NCBI RefSeq assembly: GCF_003324525.1
Contig: NZ_QGDC01000001.1
Span: 62,001 to 126,000, forward strand
Source of the DNA: Mucilaginibacter hurinus
GTDB lineage: Bacteria; Bacteroidota; Bacteroidia; Sphingobacteriales; Sphingobacteriaceae
DNA: 64,000 nt
Direction of reading: 5' to 3'
Of this stretch, positions 9,793 to 18,658 are shown one piece after another. Position 1 is the stretch's first letter, and each line of letters begins with the position of its first letter. The position numbers were made by a program, and so were the translations under genes. The notes under the pieces are model-generated. The model saw only the letters and a list, made by a program, of their open reading frames with translations, was not told the origin of the DNA and did no database searches.

Positions 9793-12700
9793 TTAAAACC
9801 TCAAGTTAATACCGCCTGTAAACACTGTTGGGTTAGGGTATCCGAACGCCGGGCTTTCCGGATCAAGACCGGTGAACGACTTTGACTTATAAATGATAAG
9901 CAGGTTATCGCCGCCCACATATAGCCTTAGCGACTTGATTTTTAGCTTTGACAAAGCGCTGGCAGGGAACGTGTAACCCAGTTGTGCGTTGCGCAGCTTT
10001 AAATATGTGCCGTTCTCGATAAAATAGGTGGACATGCGGTTTTCAAAATTATCATCGGTTAGTGATACCGCCGGAATAGTCGAGTTGGCGTTAGACGGCG
10101 ACCATGCATTAAGCAAACGTGCACCCTTGTTTGATGACGATTCGGTAACGCTCCAGAAGTCAGTAAAATACTTGGCGCCGTTTACCACATCAACATTACC
10201 TACACCCTGCAGTAAAAACGACAGGTCGAAATTTTTATAACCTATATTGGCGTTAAAGCCGTACGTAAACTTAGGCAGCGGATTAGCTATCCAGGTTTGG
10301 TCGTTAATATCAACCACGCCATCGTTATTCAGGTCGGTGTAACGTATGCGGCCCAGGCCTTTACCTTGCTGGGTTGCGTGGCTGTCAACTTCCTCTTGTG
10401 TTTTAAACAAGCCATCGGCTACATAGCCATAGGTTGAACCAAAGGTGCGGCCCAGTATGTTTTGATCTTTACCGTTACCACCATAGGCGTTAACTACTGA
10501 TGCCGGTAAGTGAGTAACTTTGCTTCGTATGATATCAAAGTTGCCGGTAACATCTATACGCCAGTCGCGGCCTATGTTACTGCGGTGGCCAACCATAAAT
10601 TCAAGGCCTTGGTTGCGCATTGAGGCACCGTTTACAAAGGTTTTGCCACCCTCGCCAAGTACGCCTATGTAGGGCGGATCAATCAAAATATCCTTGGTTT
10701 TTTTATCAAAGTAGCTTATGCTGCCATAAAGCTTTTGGTTAGCTATTGAGTAGTCAATACCCAGATCAAGCATTTCTGCCTGCTCCCATCTTAAATTAGG
10801 GTTGGCGTTTTGAAACAGGTAGAAACCTGCGGGCAGCACCCCGCTTTTATTGCCGTTGATATCATAAGATGTAATATTGTAATTGGGCAGGTAAATGTTG
10901 TAAATAGCCCTGTTATCGGTTTGCTGGTTACCGTTTATACCCCAGCTGCCGCGCAGTTTTAACTCGTCAAAAATATTGGTTACGCTTTTAAAGAACGGCT
11001 CTTCACTTAAACGCCAGCCTGCCGAAAACGCAGGGAACGCGCCATATTTATTGTTTTTACCAAAACGCGATGAACCATCATACCGCATGGTAGCAGTAAA
11101 AAGGTATCTATCCCTGAAAATGTAATTAACCCTGCTTATGTATGAAAAAAGTGTATTTTTCAACCCGTAACCGCTGTTATCTTTTATGCCTGTACCGGCA
11201 TCGATATACATATAGTCCGGATCTTCAAGCACATAACCCTCGCGTGATGCCATAAATGAGCTCACATTTTCTGAAAAATATTCTGTGCCTACAAAGGCAT
11301 CCACTTTATGATCCTTATTCTCCCACTTATAGTTAAGGCTATTGGTCCAGTTGGTTTTAACATTATGGGTTTGTACGTTTATAGTTTTGTTTACATCGTT
11401 AACCAGGTAGCCGCTTACGTACTTCTTTTGCCAGTTACGTGATGTAAAGTTGCCATAATCAATACCGAAGTTTGACCGGAACGTAAGGCCTTTAGCCAGG
11501 TTAACATCGGCGAAGAAATTGCCGAACACACGCATAAAGTTATAGGCATTTTGCTTATTATCCTCAAGCACGCGTACCGGGTTTTGCCTGTCGTTCATGC
11601 CTGATACGGGACCGCCCCAACCCTTTCCGTCAACCGTACGCACCGGTATTATGGGCAATGCCTGTATGGCGGAATTAATAATATCTGCCGATACTTCCCT
11701 GGTTTTAGTGAGGCTTAAATTTTGGCCTACGGTTACAGCACCTTTAAACAGCTTATAGTCTGAATTTAAACGTGCCGATATCCTGTTAAAGCCGGTAGTT
11801 TTTACAATGCCTTTATTATCAAAGTAACCTAATGATAGCAGGTAGTGCCCATTCTCGTTACCATTAGATACCTGGGCATCATAATTTTGAATAACACCGG
11901 TGCGCGATATTTCATTAAACCAATTGGTGTTGGCCGCTTTAATAGTTTGCTCGGGGTTAAGGTACTCGGCAACAAATATATTGTTAAGTACCGGCTGGTT
12001 GGTTTGGGGGTTCACCTCCCACTCAAACTGGTAACGCAGGCCGTTACTGTTAGGGTCGATACCCTTGTTTACGTATGCCTGCCATAATACCCTGCCATAG
12101 CCATCGGCGTCAAGCATATCTATTTTATTAAGATATGATGATATTGATGTATAGGCGTTAACACTTGCCTGCGTACCCCCCTGCTTACCGCGCTTTGTGG
12201 TAATAATGATAACACCATTGCCAGCGCGTGAACCGTATATACTGGCCGCGGCAGCATCCTTTAATATCTGCATGGATTCGATGTCGGCCTGGTTAAGCTC
12301 ATGCATGCCCGATTTGCTGGGCACACCGTCAATTATATACAAAGGGTCGTTATCGTTTAGCGTACCTATACCGCGAATACGCACGGTTGCCGGCGCACTG
12401 GGCGACCCGTTTGAAGTAATGTACACGCCCGGTACCTGCCCTTGCAGGGCTTTGATGGGGTTGGCAACCGCCTGTTTCCTGAGGTCGTTAACATCCACTA
12501 CGGCCACCGAGCCGGTAAGGTCTTTTTTACGTTCGCTCTGGTAACCGGTAACTACAATTTCATCAAGCTGTTTTGAGTCGGTTTGCAAGGTAATATCTAT
12601 AGTTGCTGTATTAGCAGCAACCTCCTGCGTGGCAAAGCCCAGGTATGAGAACACAAGCGTTGCGCCCGTTTCAGGTATTGTTAAAGTATACTGTCCCCTG

Positions 12701-12867
12701 GCATCGGTTGCTGTTGCCGTCGCAGTGCCTTTTAGGGATACATTAACCCCGGGCAGCACCTCTCCTTCAGCATCGGTTACCTTACCGGTAACCGTTCTGT
12801 TCTGCGCGTTCGCCAGCTGGAAAAAGCAGCATACAGAAAGAATTAGTAAATAAATCTTCAATTTCAT
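9793..12867 (-). CDS. SusC/RagA-family TonB-linked outer membrane transporter
   Basis: 1024 residues. A signal peptide ends in QLANAQ, then a CarboxypepD_reg-like domain (VTGKVTDAEGEVLPGVNVSL, residues about 24-105), the TonB-box region LDEIVVTGYQ, a plug with IRGIGTLNDNDPLYIIDGVP and ILKDAAAASIYGSRAGNGV, and a long 22-strand-type barrel that ends in aromatic TGGINLRF. It imports fructan oligosaccharides through the outer membrane using TonB energy together with the SusD lid. An AGGAG sequence lies directly against the start codon, an unusually close spacing. It is the first gene of the surface-apparatus operon, separated from the fructokinase gene by a 161-base gap holding a small hairpin. 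Confidence 0.97.
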   Translation of the reverse strand: MKLKIYLLILSVCCFFQLANAQNRTVTGKVTDAEGEVLPGVNVSLKGTATATATDARGQYTLTIPETGATLVFSYLGFATQEVAANTATIDITLQTDSKQLDEIVVTGYQSERKKDLTGSVAVVDVNDLRKQAVANPIKALQGQVPGVYITSNGSPSAPATVRIRGIGTLNDNDPLYIIDGVPSKSGMHELNQADIESMQILKDAAAASIYGSRAGNGVIIITTKRGKQGGTQASVNAYTSISSYLNKIDMLDADGYGRVLWQAYVNKGIDPNSNGLRYQFEWEVNPQTNQPVLNNIFVAEYLNPEQTIKAANTNWFNEISRTGVIQNYDAQVSNGNENGHYLLSLGYFDNKGIVKTTGFNRISARLNSDYKLFKGAVTVGQNLSLTKTREVSADIINSAIQALPIIPVRTVDGKGWGGPVSGMNDRQNPVRVLEDNKQNAYNFMRVFGNFFADVNLAKGLTFRSNFGIDYGNFTSRNWQKKYVSGYLVNDVNKTINVQTHNVKTNWTNSLNYKWENKDHKVDAFVGTEYFSENVSSFMASREGYVLEDPDYMYIDAGTGIKDNSGYGLKNTLFSYISRVNYIFRDRYLFTATMRYDGSSRFGKNNKYGAFPAFSAGWRLSEEPFFKSVTNIFDELKLRGSWGINGNQQTDNRAIYNIYLPNYNITSYDINGNKSGVLPAGFYLFQNANPNLRWEQAEMLDLGIDYSIANQKLYGSISYFDKKTKDILIDPPYIGVLGEGGKTFVNGASMRNQGLEFMVGHRSNIGRDWRIDVTGNFDIIRSKVTHLPASVVNAYGGNGKDQNILGRTFGSTYGYVADGLFKTQEEVDSHATQQGKGLGRIRYTDLNNDGVVDINDQTWIANPLPKFTYGFNANIGYKNFDLSFLLQGVGNVDVVNGAKYFTDFWSVTESSSNKGARLLNAWSPSNANSTIPAVSLTDDNFENRMSTYFIENGTYLKLRNAQLGYTFPASALSKLKIKSLRLYVGGDNLLIIYKSKSFTGLDPESPAFGYPNPTVFTGGINLRF

Positions 12868-12953
12868 CTCCTATAATAAAAGGTTAATTAATAAACAGTT
12901 AGCAAAGGGATATTAAGTATATCCATTACATAATTTTGGCTCTTGTAAAATAG

Positions 12954-12967
12954 CGCCTTTCAAGGCG
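12954..12967 (-). terminator. Small hairpin between fructokinase and susC
   Basis: CGCCTT and AAGGCG pair across a two-base centre, followed on the minus strand by CTATTTT. It may end transcripts from the porter-fructokinase pair or attenuate read-through into susC. The U-run is short, so function is uncertain. Confidence 0.4.
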
Positions 12968-13028
12968 AAAAGGTAATTGGTTTCTTCATTCGTTTTAAGT
13001 TTAAATTGTTTAAGTATCCGGTTATGGT

Positions 13029-13985
13029 TTAATGTGCTGTAAGCTTTAAGGCAGCGGTTAAACGGCTCTTACCTGAAAATTTCTTTTCCCAGATAAACCT
13101 GTCAAGGTCAAACTTTGAATAATCAGGGCAGGCACCTGATTGGGAGGTAATAAACGCTCCCATAGCTGCCGCGTAGTCAAGTGAGGTTTCCAATGGTTCG
13201 TTCTTTAATTTCATAGCTAAAAAAGCTGCCAAAAACGCATCGCCGCTCCCAATTGTATCCGCCACATTAATCTTGTAGGCCGGGTAATCATACCGGAATG
13301 ACGGCGTATAGTATGATGCCCCGCTGCTGCCCTTAGTGATCAATAATTCTTTAAAATCAAAGTATGTGAACAGCATATCTGTACAGTCCCGTTCGGTTTT
13401 ACAACCGGCGTCATACCAGCCGGCAATCAGCATAAGTTCACTAACATTTAACTTAACCAGGTCGGCCTGATTGAGCAGATCGGTAATAATAGCTACAGAA
13501 TAATGCGGGGCACGCAGGTTTACATCAAATACACGATAGGTAGCTAATTTTAACATTTTGTACAGGGTTTCCCGGCTGGTAACATCGCGCGAACTTAAGC
13601 TGCCGAATACCAGCGCACCCGCATTTGTTATAAGGGGCTCAAAATCAGTATCCCAGGCAATATTGTCCCAAGCTACCGGATAAACAATTTCATACGATAC
13701 CTCGTGGCTTGCGCTAATTTTTGCCAGCACCTCGCTGGTTGGCTGTTGGTGGCTTACCTGTACATAGTTGGCTGATAATTTTATGCTGTGTAAAAAATCT
13801 ACAAGGTCTGCCCCGGCCTTGTCGTGCCCGATAGCGCTAACTAAGGTGCTTTTAATACCCAGTTTATGTAAATGATAGGCTACGTTCATGGGCGCACCGC
13901 CGGGTTTTCTTTCCGTTGGCAGCACATCCCATAATATCTCGCCAAAACAAACTACCGGTTTATCCTTTGCTGTATTCATGTCCAT
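13029..13985 (-). CDS. PfkB-family fructokinase
   Basis: 318 residues (316 if translation begins at the ATG at 13979, which has AGGAT just upstream). The PfkB fold is shown by VCFGEILWDVLP at the start, the sugar-binding GGAPMNVAYHLHKLG, and the C-terminal signature NVADTIGSGDAFLAAFLA, whose Asp is the catalytic base and whose GSGD forms the anion hole. It phosphorylates cytoplasmic fructose to fructose 6-phosphate. It lies 4 bases after the MFS porter gene, the same order of functions as BT1757-BT1758 in the B. thetaiotaomicron levan locus. Other sugar specificities (for instance 2-keto-3-deoxygluconate) are possible for PfkB kinases, but the GH32 context favours fructose. Confidence 0.9.
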   Translation of the reverse strand: MDMNTAKDKPVVCFGEILWDVLPTERKPGGAPMNVAYHLHKLGIKSTLVSAIGHDKAGADLVDFLHSIKLSANYVQVSHQQPTSEVLAKISASHEVSYEIVYPVAWDNIAWDTDFEPLITNAGALVFGSLSSRDVTSRETLYKMLKLATYRVFDVNLRAPHYSVAIITDLLNQADLVKLNVSELMLIAGWYDAGCKTERDCTDMLFTYFDFKELLITKGSSGASYYTPSFRYDYPAYKINVADTIGSGDAFLAAFLAMKLKNEPLETSLDYAAAMGAFITSQSGACPDYSKFDLDRFIWEKKFSGKSRLTAALKLTAH

Positions 13986-13989
13986 CCTG

Positions 13990-15324
13990 TTAATGCATTA
14001 CTAAATTTGATTCAATTTGCTCAAGCGATTTGCCCTTGGTTTCGGGCATCATGCGCCAAACAAATATTAATTGCAGTATCATCATGCTGCCAAAAAAAGC
14101 GAAGGTGGTTGCGCCCCCTAATTTTTCTGCCAGGTACGGGAAGCAAAACGCTATTATGGCGGCCATAATCCAATGTGTTGAACTCCCCAGCGTTTGTCCC
14201 TTTGCACGCATTTCATTTGGAAATATCTCAGAAATAAATACCCAGATAACAGCGCCCTGTGAAAAAGCAAAAAAGGCGATGAAGATCATCATATACACGG
14301 GTATGGCAAACCCATTAAACTGGCCGGTGTAGAAAGTGTAAGCCACTAAAAACAAAGATATTATTAACCCTACAGAGCCTATCAGCATAAGTACGCGGCG
14401 GCCCACCTTATCAATAAAATTGATAGCTATCAGCGTAAAAATAAAGTTGATAAGACCTACACCAACGGTTGAGAGCAGTGACGAATGGGCACCAAGTCCG
14501 GCCATTTCAAATATGCGCGGGGCGTAGTAAATTATAGCGTTTATACCCGATACCTGGTTAAAAAAAGCAAACAGTACCGCCAGCATTACCGGCGTTTTAT
14601 ACTTACCGCTGAATATGCTATTGGCGGCTGTTTTAATGCTTGTGTTGTTACTCCCTGAGTTTTTTATGGCTACAAGCTCTTCATCGCAGTTAAGCGGGTT
14701 TATTACACGTAAAATTGCCAGTGCCTTTTCAGTAGCGCCTTTTTTAAGTATAAGCCACCTGGGGCTTTCGGGTATAAAATATATAAGCACTAAAAATATA
14801 ACCGAGGGCACGGCCTGTACGCCTAACATAAGCCGCCACGATGAATCGCCCAACTGGCTGATGAGGTAGTTTGACAGAAACGACACCAGTATGCCCAGTA
14901 CAACATTAAACTGGAATAAACCTACCAGGCTGCCGCGACGGTCGGCCGGCGAAACCTCTGATATATAAATCGGCGCTGTAACCGATGATGCACCTACCCC
15001 AAGCCCGCCTAAAAAACGAAAGGCAAGAAATACATACCAATTATCTGCCAGGGCAGTACCCAATGATGATAACAGGTATGCTATTGCAACAAAATAAAGT
15101 GTGTTTTTACGCCCGAAGCTATCAGATGGGCGCGAGCCGAATAATGAACCGATAACCGTGCCTATTAATGCTATTGATATTGTAAGGCCGTGTTCAAAAA
15201 CTGACAAGTTCCAGAATTGCTGCACCGATTTTTCGGCGCCTGAAATTACCGCTGTGTCAAATCCAAACAAAAATCCCCCCAGCGCCACGACCATGGACCA
15301 GGCCAGTACAGAATGTTTTCCCAT
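13990..15324 (-). CDS. MFS sugar porter, probable fructose importer
   Basis: 444 residues with about twelve hydrophobic segments. Sugar-porter signatures are present: GSRPSDSFGRKN in the loop after TM2, the RFLGGLGVGA segment, SPADRRGSLVG, PESPRWL after TM6, and PETKGKSLEQIE at the C-terminus. This family carries hexoses by proton symport or facilitated diffusion across the inner membrane. Co-transcribed with fructokinase, so it probably imports fructose released in the periplasm. It is the first gene of the minus-strand locus and is divergent from the sensor gene that starts at 15643. Confidence 0.92.
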   Translation of the reverse strand: MGKHSVLAWSMVVALGGFLFGFDTAVISGAEKSVQQFWNLSVFEHGLTISIALIGTVIGSLFGSRPSDSFGRKNTLYFVAIAYLLSSLGTALADNWYVFLAFRFLGGLGVGASSVTAPIYISEVSPADRRGSLVGLFQFNVVLGILVSFLSNYLISQLGDSSWRLMLGVQAVPSVIFLVLIYFIPESPRWLILKKGATEKALAILRVINPLNCDEELVAIKNSGSNNTSIKTAANSIFSGKYKTPVMLAVLFAFFNQVSGINAIIYYAPRIFEMAGLGAHSSLLSTVGVGLINFIFTLIAINFIDKVGRRVLMLIGSVGLIISLFLVAYTFYTGQFNGFAIPVYMMIFIAFFAFSQGAVIWVFISEIFPNEMRAKGQTLGSSTHWIMAAIIAFCFPYLAEKLGGATTFAFFGSMMILQLIFVWRMMPETKGKSLEQIESNLVMH

Positions 15325-15560
15325 AAAATATTAAAGTATAAATTGGTGTTAATGGCTGCAAGGTAGGCGGTTTGAAAGGCCGGGGTTATTATTATCGTAT
15401 CAAATACTTACAAAAATCAATTTAATCGTAAAAAACTCATTTACAGCATATTAACTTTTAAAACAGCATGGTTATTTAAGGACATTTACACTTTTATAAC
15501 CTATTTGTATAAAAATGATACATACTTTCAGTTTTATAACATCCCCGCGGTAGCCTGCCA

Positions 15561-15593
15561 TTTTGAGTAACCATACATTTTTATTTATCTTTA
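15561..15593 (+). promoter_or_regulatory. Predicted promoter of the hybrid sensor gene
   Basis: TTTTG at 15561-15565 and TATCTTTA at 15586-15593 with a 20-base spacer fit the Bacteroidota -33/-7 pattern (TTTG and TAnnTTTG, with A in the last place). A start site near 15600 would make the GTG at 15601 an unlikely start codon and supports ATG 15643. The 15325-15642 gap also holds the divergent promoter of the MFS gene, for which I see no clear element. Confidence 0.5.
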
Positions 15594-15642
15594 ATAATTA
15601 GTGTTACCTGAAAGCACAATTCACCAATTATTTTTATCCTGG

Positions 15643-18456
15643 ATGATATACGTTTTAAGGCTGTTAAAAAAGTTTTACCTGTGCAGAAAACTCTGTGTAG
15701 TATACAGTAATAACCTGCTATGTGTTACTATTACGCTGCTTGCCCTGGCTGGCTGCGGCATTAAAAAGGAAAACCCTGAGTATGTAATCGGTTTTTCGCA
15801 ATGCGTGGGTAATGATTTGTGGCGCAAAACCATGCTGGAGGAAGTGAAGATGGAACTTTCGCTACATCCCGGGGCAAAACTGGTATATACTGATGCCAAC
15901 GGCAACAGCAAAACACAGGCGCAACAGGTTAAGCAAATGGTTAACCAGGGCGTAGACCTGCTGATTATATCGCCAAACGAAGCCATGCCCCTTACCCCAG
16001 TTGTTGAACAAACCTATAATAAAGGTATTCCTGTAATTATAATTGACCGTAAAACATCATCAAATTTATATACAGCTTATGTGGGTGCCGATAACTACCA
16101 GGTTGGTAAAATGGCCGGTGAATACGCAGCGTCGGCATTAAAAGGTAAAGGCAACATCGTTGAGATTATGGGTTTACCCGGCTCTTCTCCCGCAATTGAA
16201 CGCCAGCGTGGATTTGCTGATGGGATTAAGAAATTTAATGATATACACATAACGGCGCAGTTATATGGCGACTGGTTAAAGAACAACGCCGAACAGGAAC
16301 TGCTTAAAGCCCGGACGTCACTGCAAACCGCCGACGTGATTTTTGCGCATAATGATGTAATGGCCGCCGGCGCAAAAAACGTTATCAGCAAACTAAAGTT
16401 AAACCGCCCGATAAAAATTATTGGTATAGACGCGCTGCCCGGCAATGGCGGCGGGCTGCAGATGGTATCGGGCAAGGTACTTGATGCCAGCGTATTATAT
16501 CCTACAGGCGGCAAAGAGGCCGTTGTAACTGCATTCAGGATATTAAACAAGGAATCGTTTTCAAAGGATAATATTTTACAGTCGCTGGTTATTGATTCGG
16601 CCAATGTACAGTTGATGAAACTGCAATGGAGTAAGATAAGCAGCCAGCAAAAAGATATTGAACGCCAGCAGAGCCTGCTTGCCGAGCAGGAAGTACTTTT
16701 TAGAAACCAGCAAATGGTACTGAATATTACTGTGATTACGCTTGTATTGGCCATTGTGTTTGGGGGGCTGGCATTTTACTCGCTGCTGGACAACCGTAAA
16801 ATAAACAAAAGCCTTGAAGCTAAGAATAACGAGATTTTAAGCCAGCGTAACCAGCTGATTGAAATGTCGGCCAAAGCGGAAATGGCCACCGAGGCCAAGC
16901 TGAATTTTTTTACGAATATTTCGCATGAATTCCGCACGCCGCTTACACTTATCCTATCGCCGTTAGAAGACCTGCTGAATAATGATAAGATAAAGAGCCT
17001 GGCGGGGCGTAACCTTAACCTGATACATAAAAACGCTTTCAGGCTGCTGCGACTGGTGAACCAGCTTATAGAGTATCGCAAGATCGAGTACGAAAAAATG
17101 CAGATAAACGCATCGCCCAATAACCTGGTGGAGTTTGTAAAAGATATTTTGGATAGTTTTCAGCACAATGCGCAAAAACGCAATATTGATTTACGGCTAA
17201 TAAACAGCGAGCAAAACCTGGTAGTTTGGTTTGACGCCAATATGCTGGATAAGGTTATTTTTAACCTGCTATCAAACGCATTGAAATTTACGGCCCAAAA
17301 CGGCAAAATACATGTATCCATTACCCGGCTTGACGGCTATGCTTACATTAAAGTGCAGGATAACGGCATTGGCATGTCAGAAGATGAAGTTAGCCACGTT
17401 TTTGAACACTTTTACCAGGCCGATACCAAGTCAACAAAAGGATCGGGCTTAGGCTTGTCATTATCTAAAGAGTTAATGCGGCTGCACCATGGCAGTATAC
17501 AGGTTGAAAGTAAAAAATGGGAAGGTACCACCTTTACGCTCAGCTTAAAAACCGGCAGCGACCATTTTACTGAAGATGAGAAAAAACAAGAAAAGTTAGA
17601 CAAGCCAGAATTATATGAACAATCAAGAATATACACTACAGACCTGGATGAAAACGCAGTGGTTGAGCACACTGATGCCTTGCGCAGTATAAAAGAACAA
17701 TCAGTATTAATAATAGAAGATAATGTTGACCTGCTTAACTATTTAAGCGCGAAGCTAAGCAACCAGTTTGAGGTGCACACTGCCAACACCGGTACCGGCG
17801 GCATAAACAGCGCTTATGAGCTGGTACCAGACCTGATTATATCTGACGTTGTATTGCCCGGCGCTACCGGCAGCGAACTCACGGCCAAGTTAAAATCAGA
17901 CATACGCACCTCGCACATACCCATAATTTTACTAACAGCCAAAGGCAGCATTGAGCAGCAGATACACGGTATTGACAGCATGGCCGACGCCTACATTGTA
18001 AAGCCATTTAACTACGACTACCTGCTGGCTAATGCAAAAAACCTGCTTAAGAACCGGGTGTTGTTAAAAGACCATTATACCAGCGACATCAGCCCGTCAA
18101 ACAAACTTCCGGTATCAAAAACGCTGGATAAAAAATTTATTAATGACTTTGCCGGCATTGTAGAACAAAACCTGGCAAACGAAAACTTCAATGTTGATGA
18201 TATCTGTAAAGCGATAGGCATATCGCGCGTGCAGTTATACCGCAAGGTTAAAGTGCTGCTTGATTGTACCATAACGGACTATATACTTAACCGTCGTTTA
18301 AAAAAAGCAAGATACCTGCTTATTAATGAAAGCCATTCTATAGCCGAAATAACTTACATGGTAGGATTTACCACCCCTAATTATTTTGCAACCGTGTTTA
18401 AAGCAAAGTATGGCGTAACCCCTACTGAATATAAAAAGGCGAATCTTGAGAAATAG
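15643..18456 (+). CDS. Hybrid two-component sensor/regulator (sugar-binding protein domain, HisKA, HATPase, REC, AraC)
   Basis: 937 residues from ATG 15643; the frame extends to a GTG at 15601. Domain order, numbered from that GTG (951 residues): hydrophobic signal or membrane segment ending LALAGC (about 35-52); periplasmic-binding-protein fold like ribose/fructose-binding proteins (VIGFSQCVGNDLWRKTM, DLLIISPNEA, PVIIIDRK; about 58-335); membrane helix (372-397); HisKA with phospho-acceptor His442 in NISHEFRTPLT; HATPase with N box NLLSNALKFT and GSGLGLSLSKEL; receiver with DLIISDVVLP (Asp near 750); and an AraC-type HTH (about 845-951). It is the same architecture as BT1754, which binds fructose and induces the levan locus. 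Being divergent from the porter gene fits control of this locus. Fructose as signal is inferred. Confidence 0.93.
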   Translation: MIYVLRLLKKFYLCRKLCVVYSNNLLCVTITLLALAGCGIKKENPEYVIGFSQCVGNDLWRKTMLEEVKMELSLHPGAKLVYTDANGNSKTQAQQVKQMVNQGVDLLIISPNEAMPLTPVVEQTYNKGIPVIIIDRKTSSNLYTAYVGADNYQVGKMAGEYAASALKGKGNIVEIMGLPGSSPAIERQRGFADGIKKFNDIHITAQLYGDWLKNNAEQELLKARTSLQTADVIFAHNDVMAAGAKNVISKLKLNRPIKIIGIDALPGNGGGLQMVSGKVLDASVLYPTGGKEAVVTAFRILNKESFSKDNILQSLVIDSANVQLMKLQWSKISSQQKDIERQQSLLAEQEVLFRNQQMVLNITVITLVLAIVFGGLAFYSLLDNRKINKSLEAKNNEILSQRNQLIEMSAKAEMATEAKLNFFTNISHEFRTPLTLILSPLEDLLNNDKIKSLAGRNLNLIHKNAFRLLRLVNQLIEYRKIEYEKMQINASPNNLVEFVKDILDSFQHNAQKRNIDLRLINSEQNLVVWFDANMLDKVIFNLLSNALKFTAQNGKIHVSITRLDGYAYIKVQDNGIGMSEDEVSHVFEHFYQADTKSTKGSGLGLSLSKELMRLHHGSIQVESKKWEGTTFTLSLKTGSDHFTEDEKKQEKLDKPELYEQSRIYTTDLDENAVVEHTDALRSIKEQSVLIIEDNVDLLNYLSAKLSNQFEVHTANTGTGGINSAYELVPDLIISDVVLPGATGSELTAKLKSDIRTSHIPIILLTAKGSIEQQIHGIDSMADAYIVKPFNYDYLLANAKNLLKNRVLLKDHYTSDISPSNKLPVSKTLDKKFINDFAGIVEQNLANENFNVDDICKAIGISRVQLYRKVKVLLDCTITDYILNRRLKKARYLLINESHSIAEITYMVGFTTPNYFATVFKAKYGVTPTEYKKANLEK

Positions 18457-18542
18457 TTATAGCTAGTTAAAATATATTATGTACTAAAACCTAAACACGC
18501 ATTAAAATCACTTGATCTCAATGGTTGATCACTGGTTGTGCC

Positions 18543-18562
18543 GTTACCTTTTTGTCGGTAAC
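18543..18562 (+). terminator. Possible terminator after the hybrid sensor gene
   Basis: GTTACC and GGTAAC pair around an 8-base loop, followed by CTTCTTCT. The stem is short and the downstream T-run interrupted. Confidence 0.4.
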
Positions 18563-18658
18563 TTCTTCTGAAAACACACTGAATTACATAAGTATTTATG
18601 TTTAAACAGTAACGCAACTTTTAAGAAACCTTATCCGTATATCCGTAAAAAATATACC

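Noticed and set aside
13029-15324. Considered whether the porter and fructokinase belong to a mannitol or ribose system
   Set aside because: Their adjacency to SusCD, GH32 genes and the fructose-type sensor makes fructose the simplest explanation.
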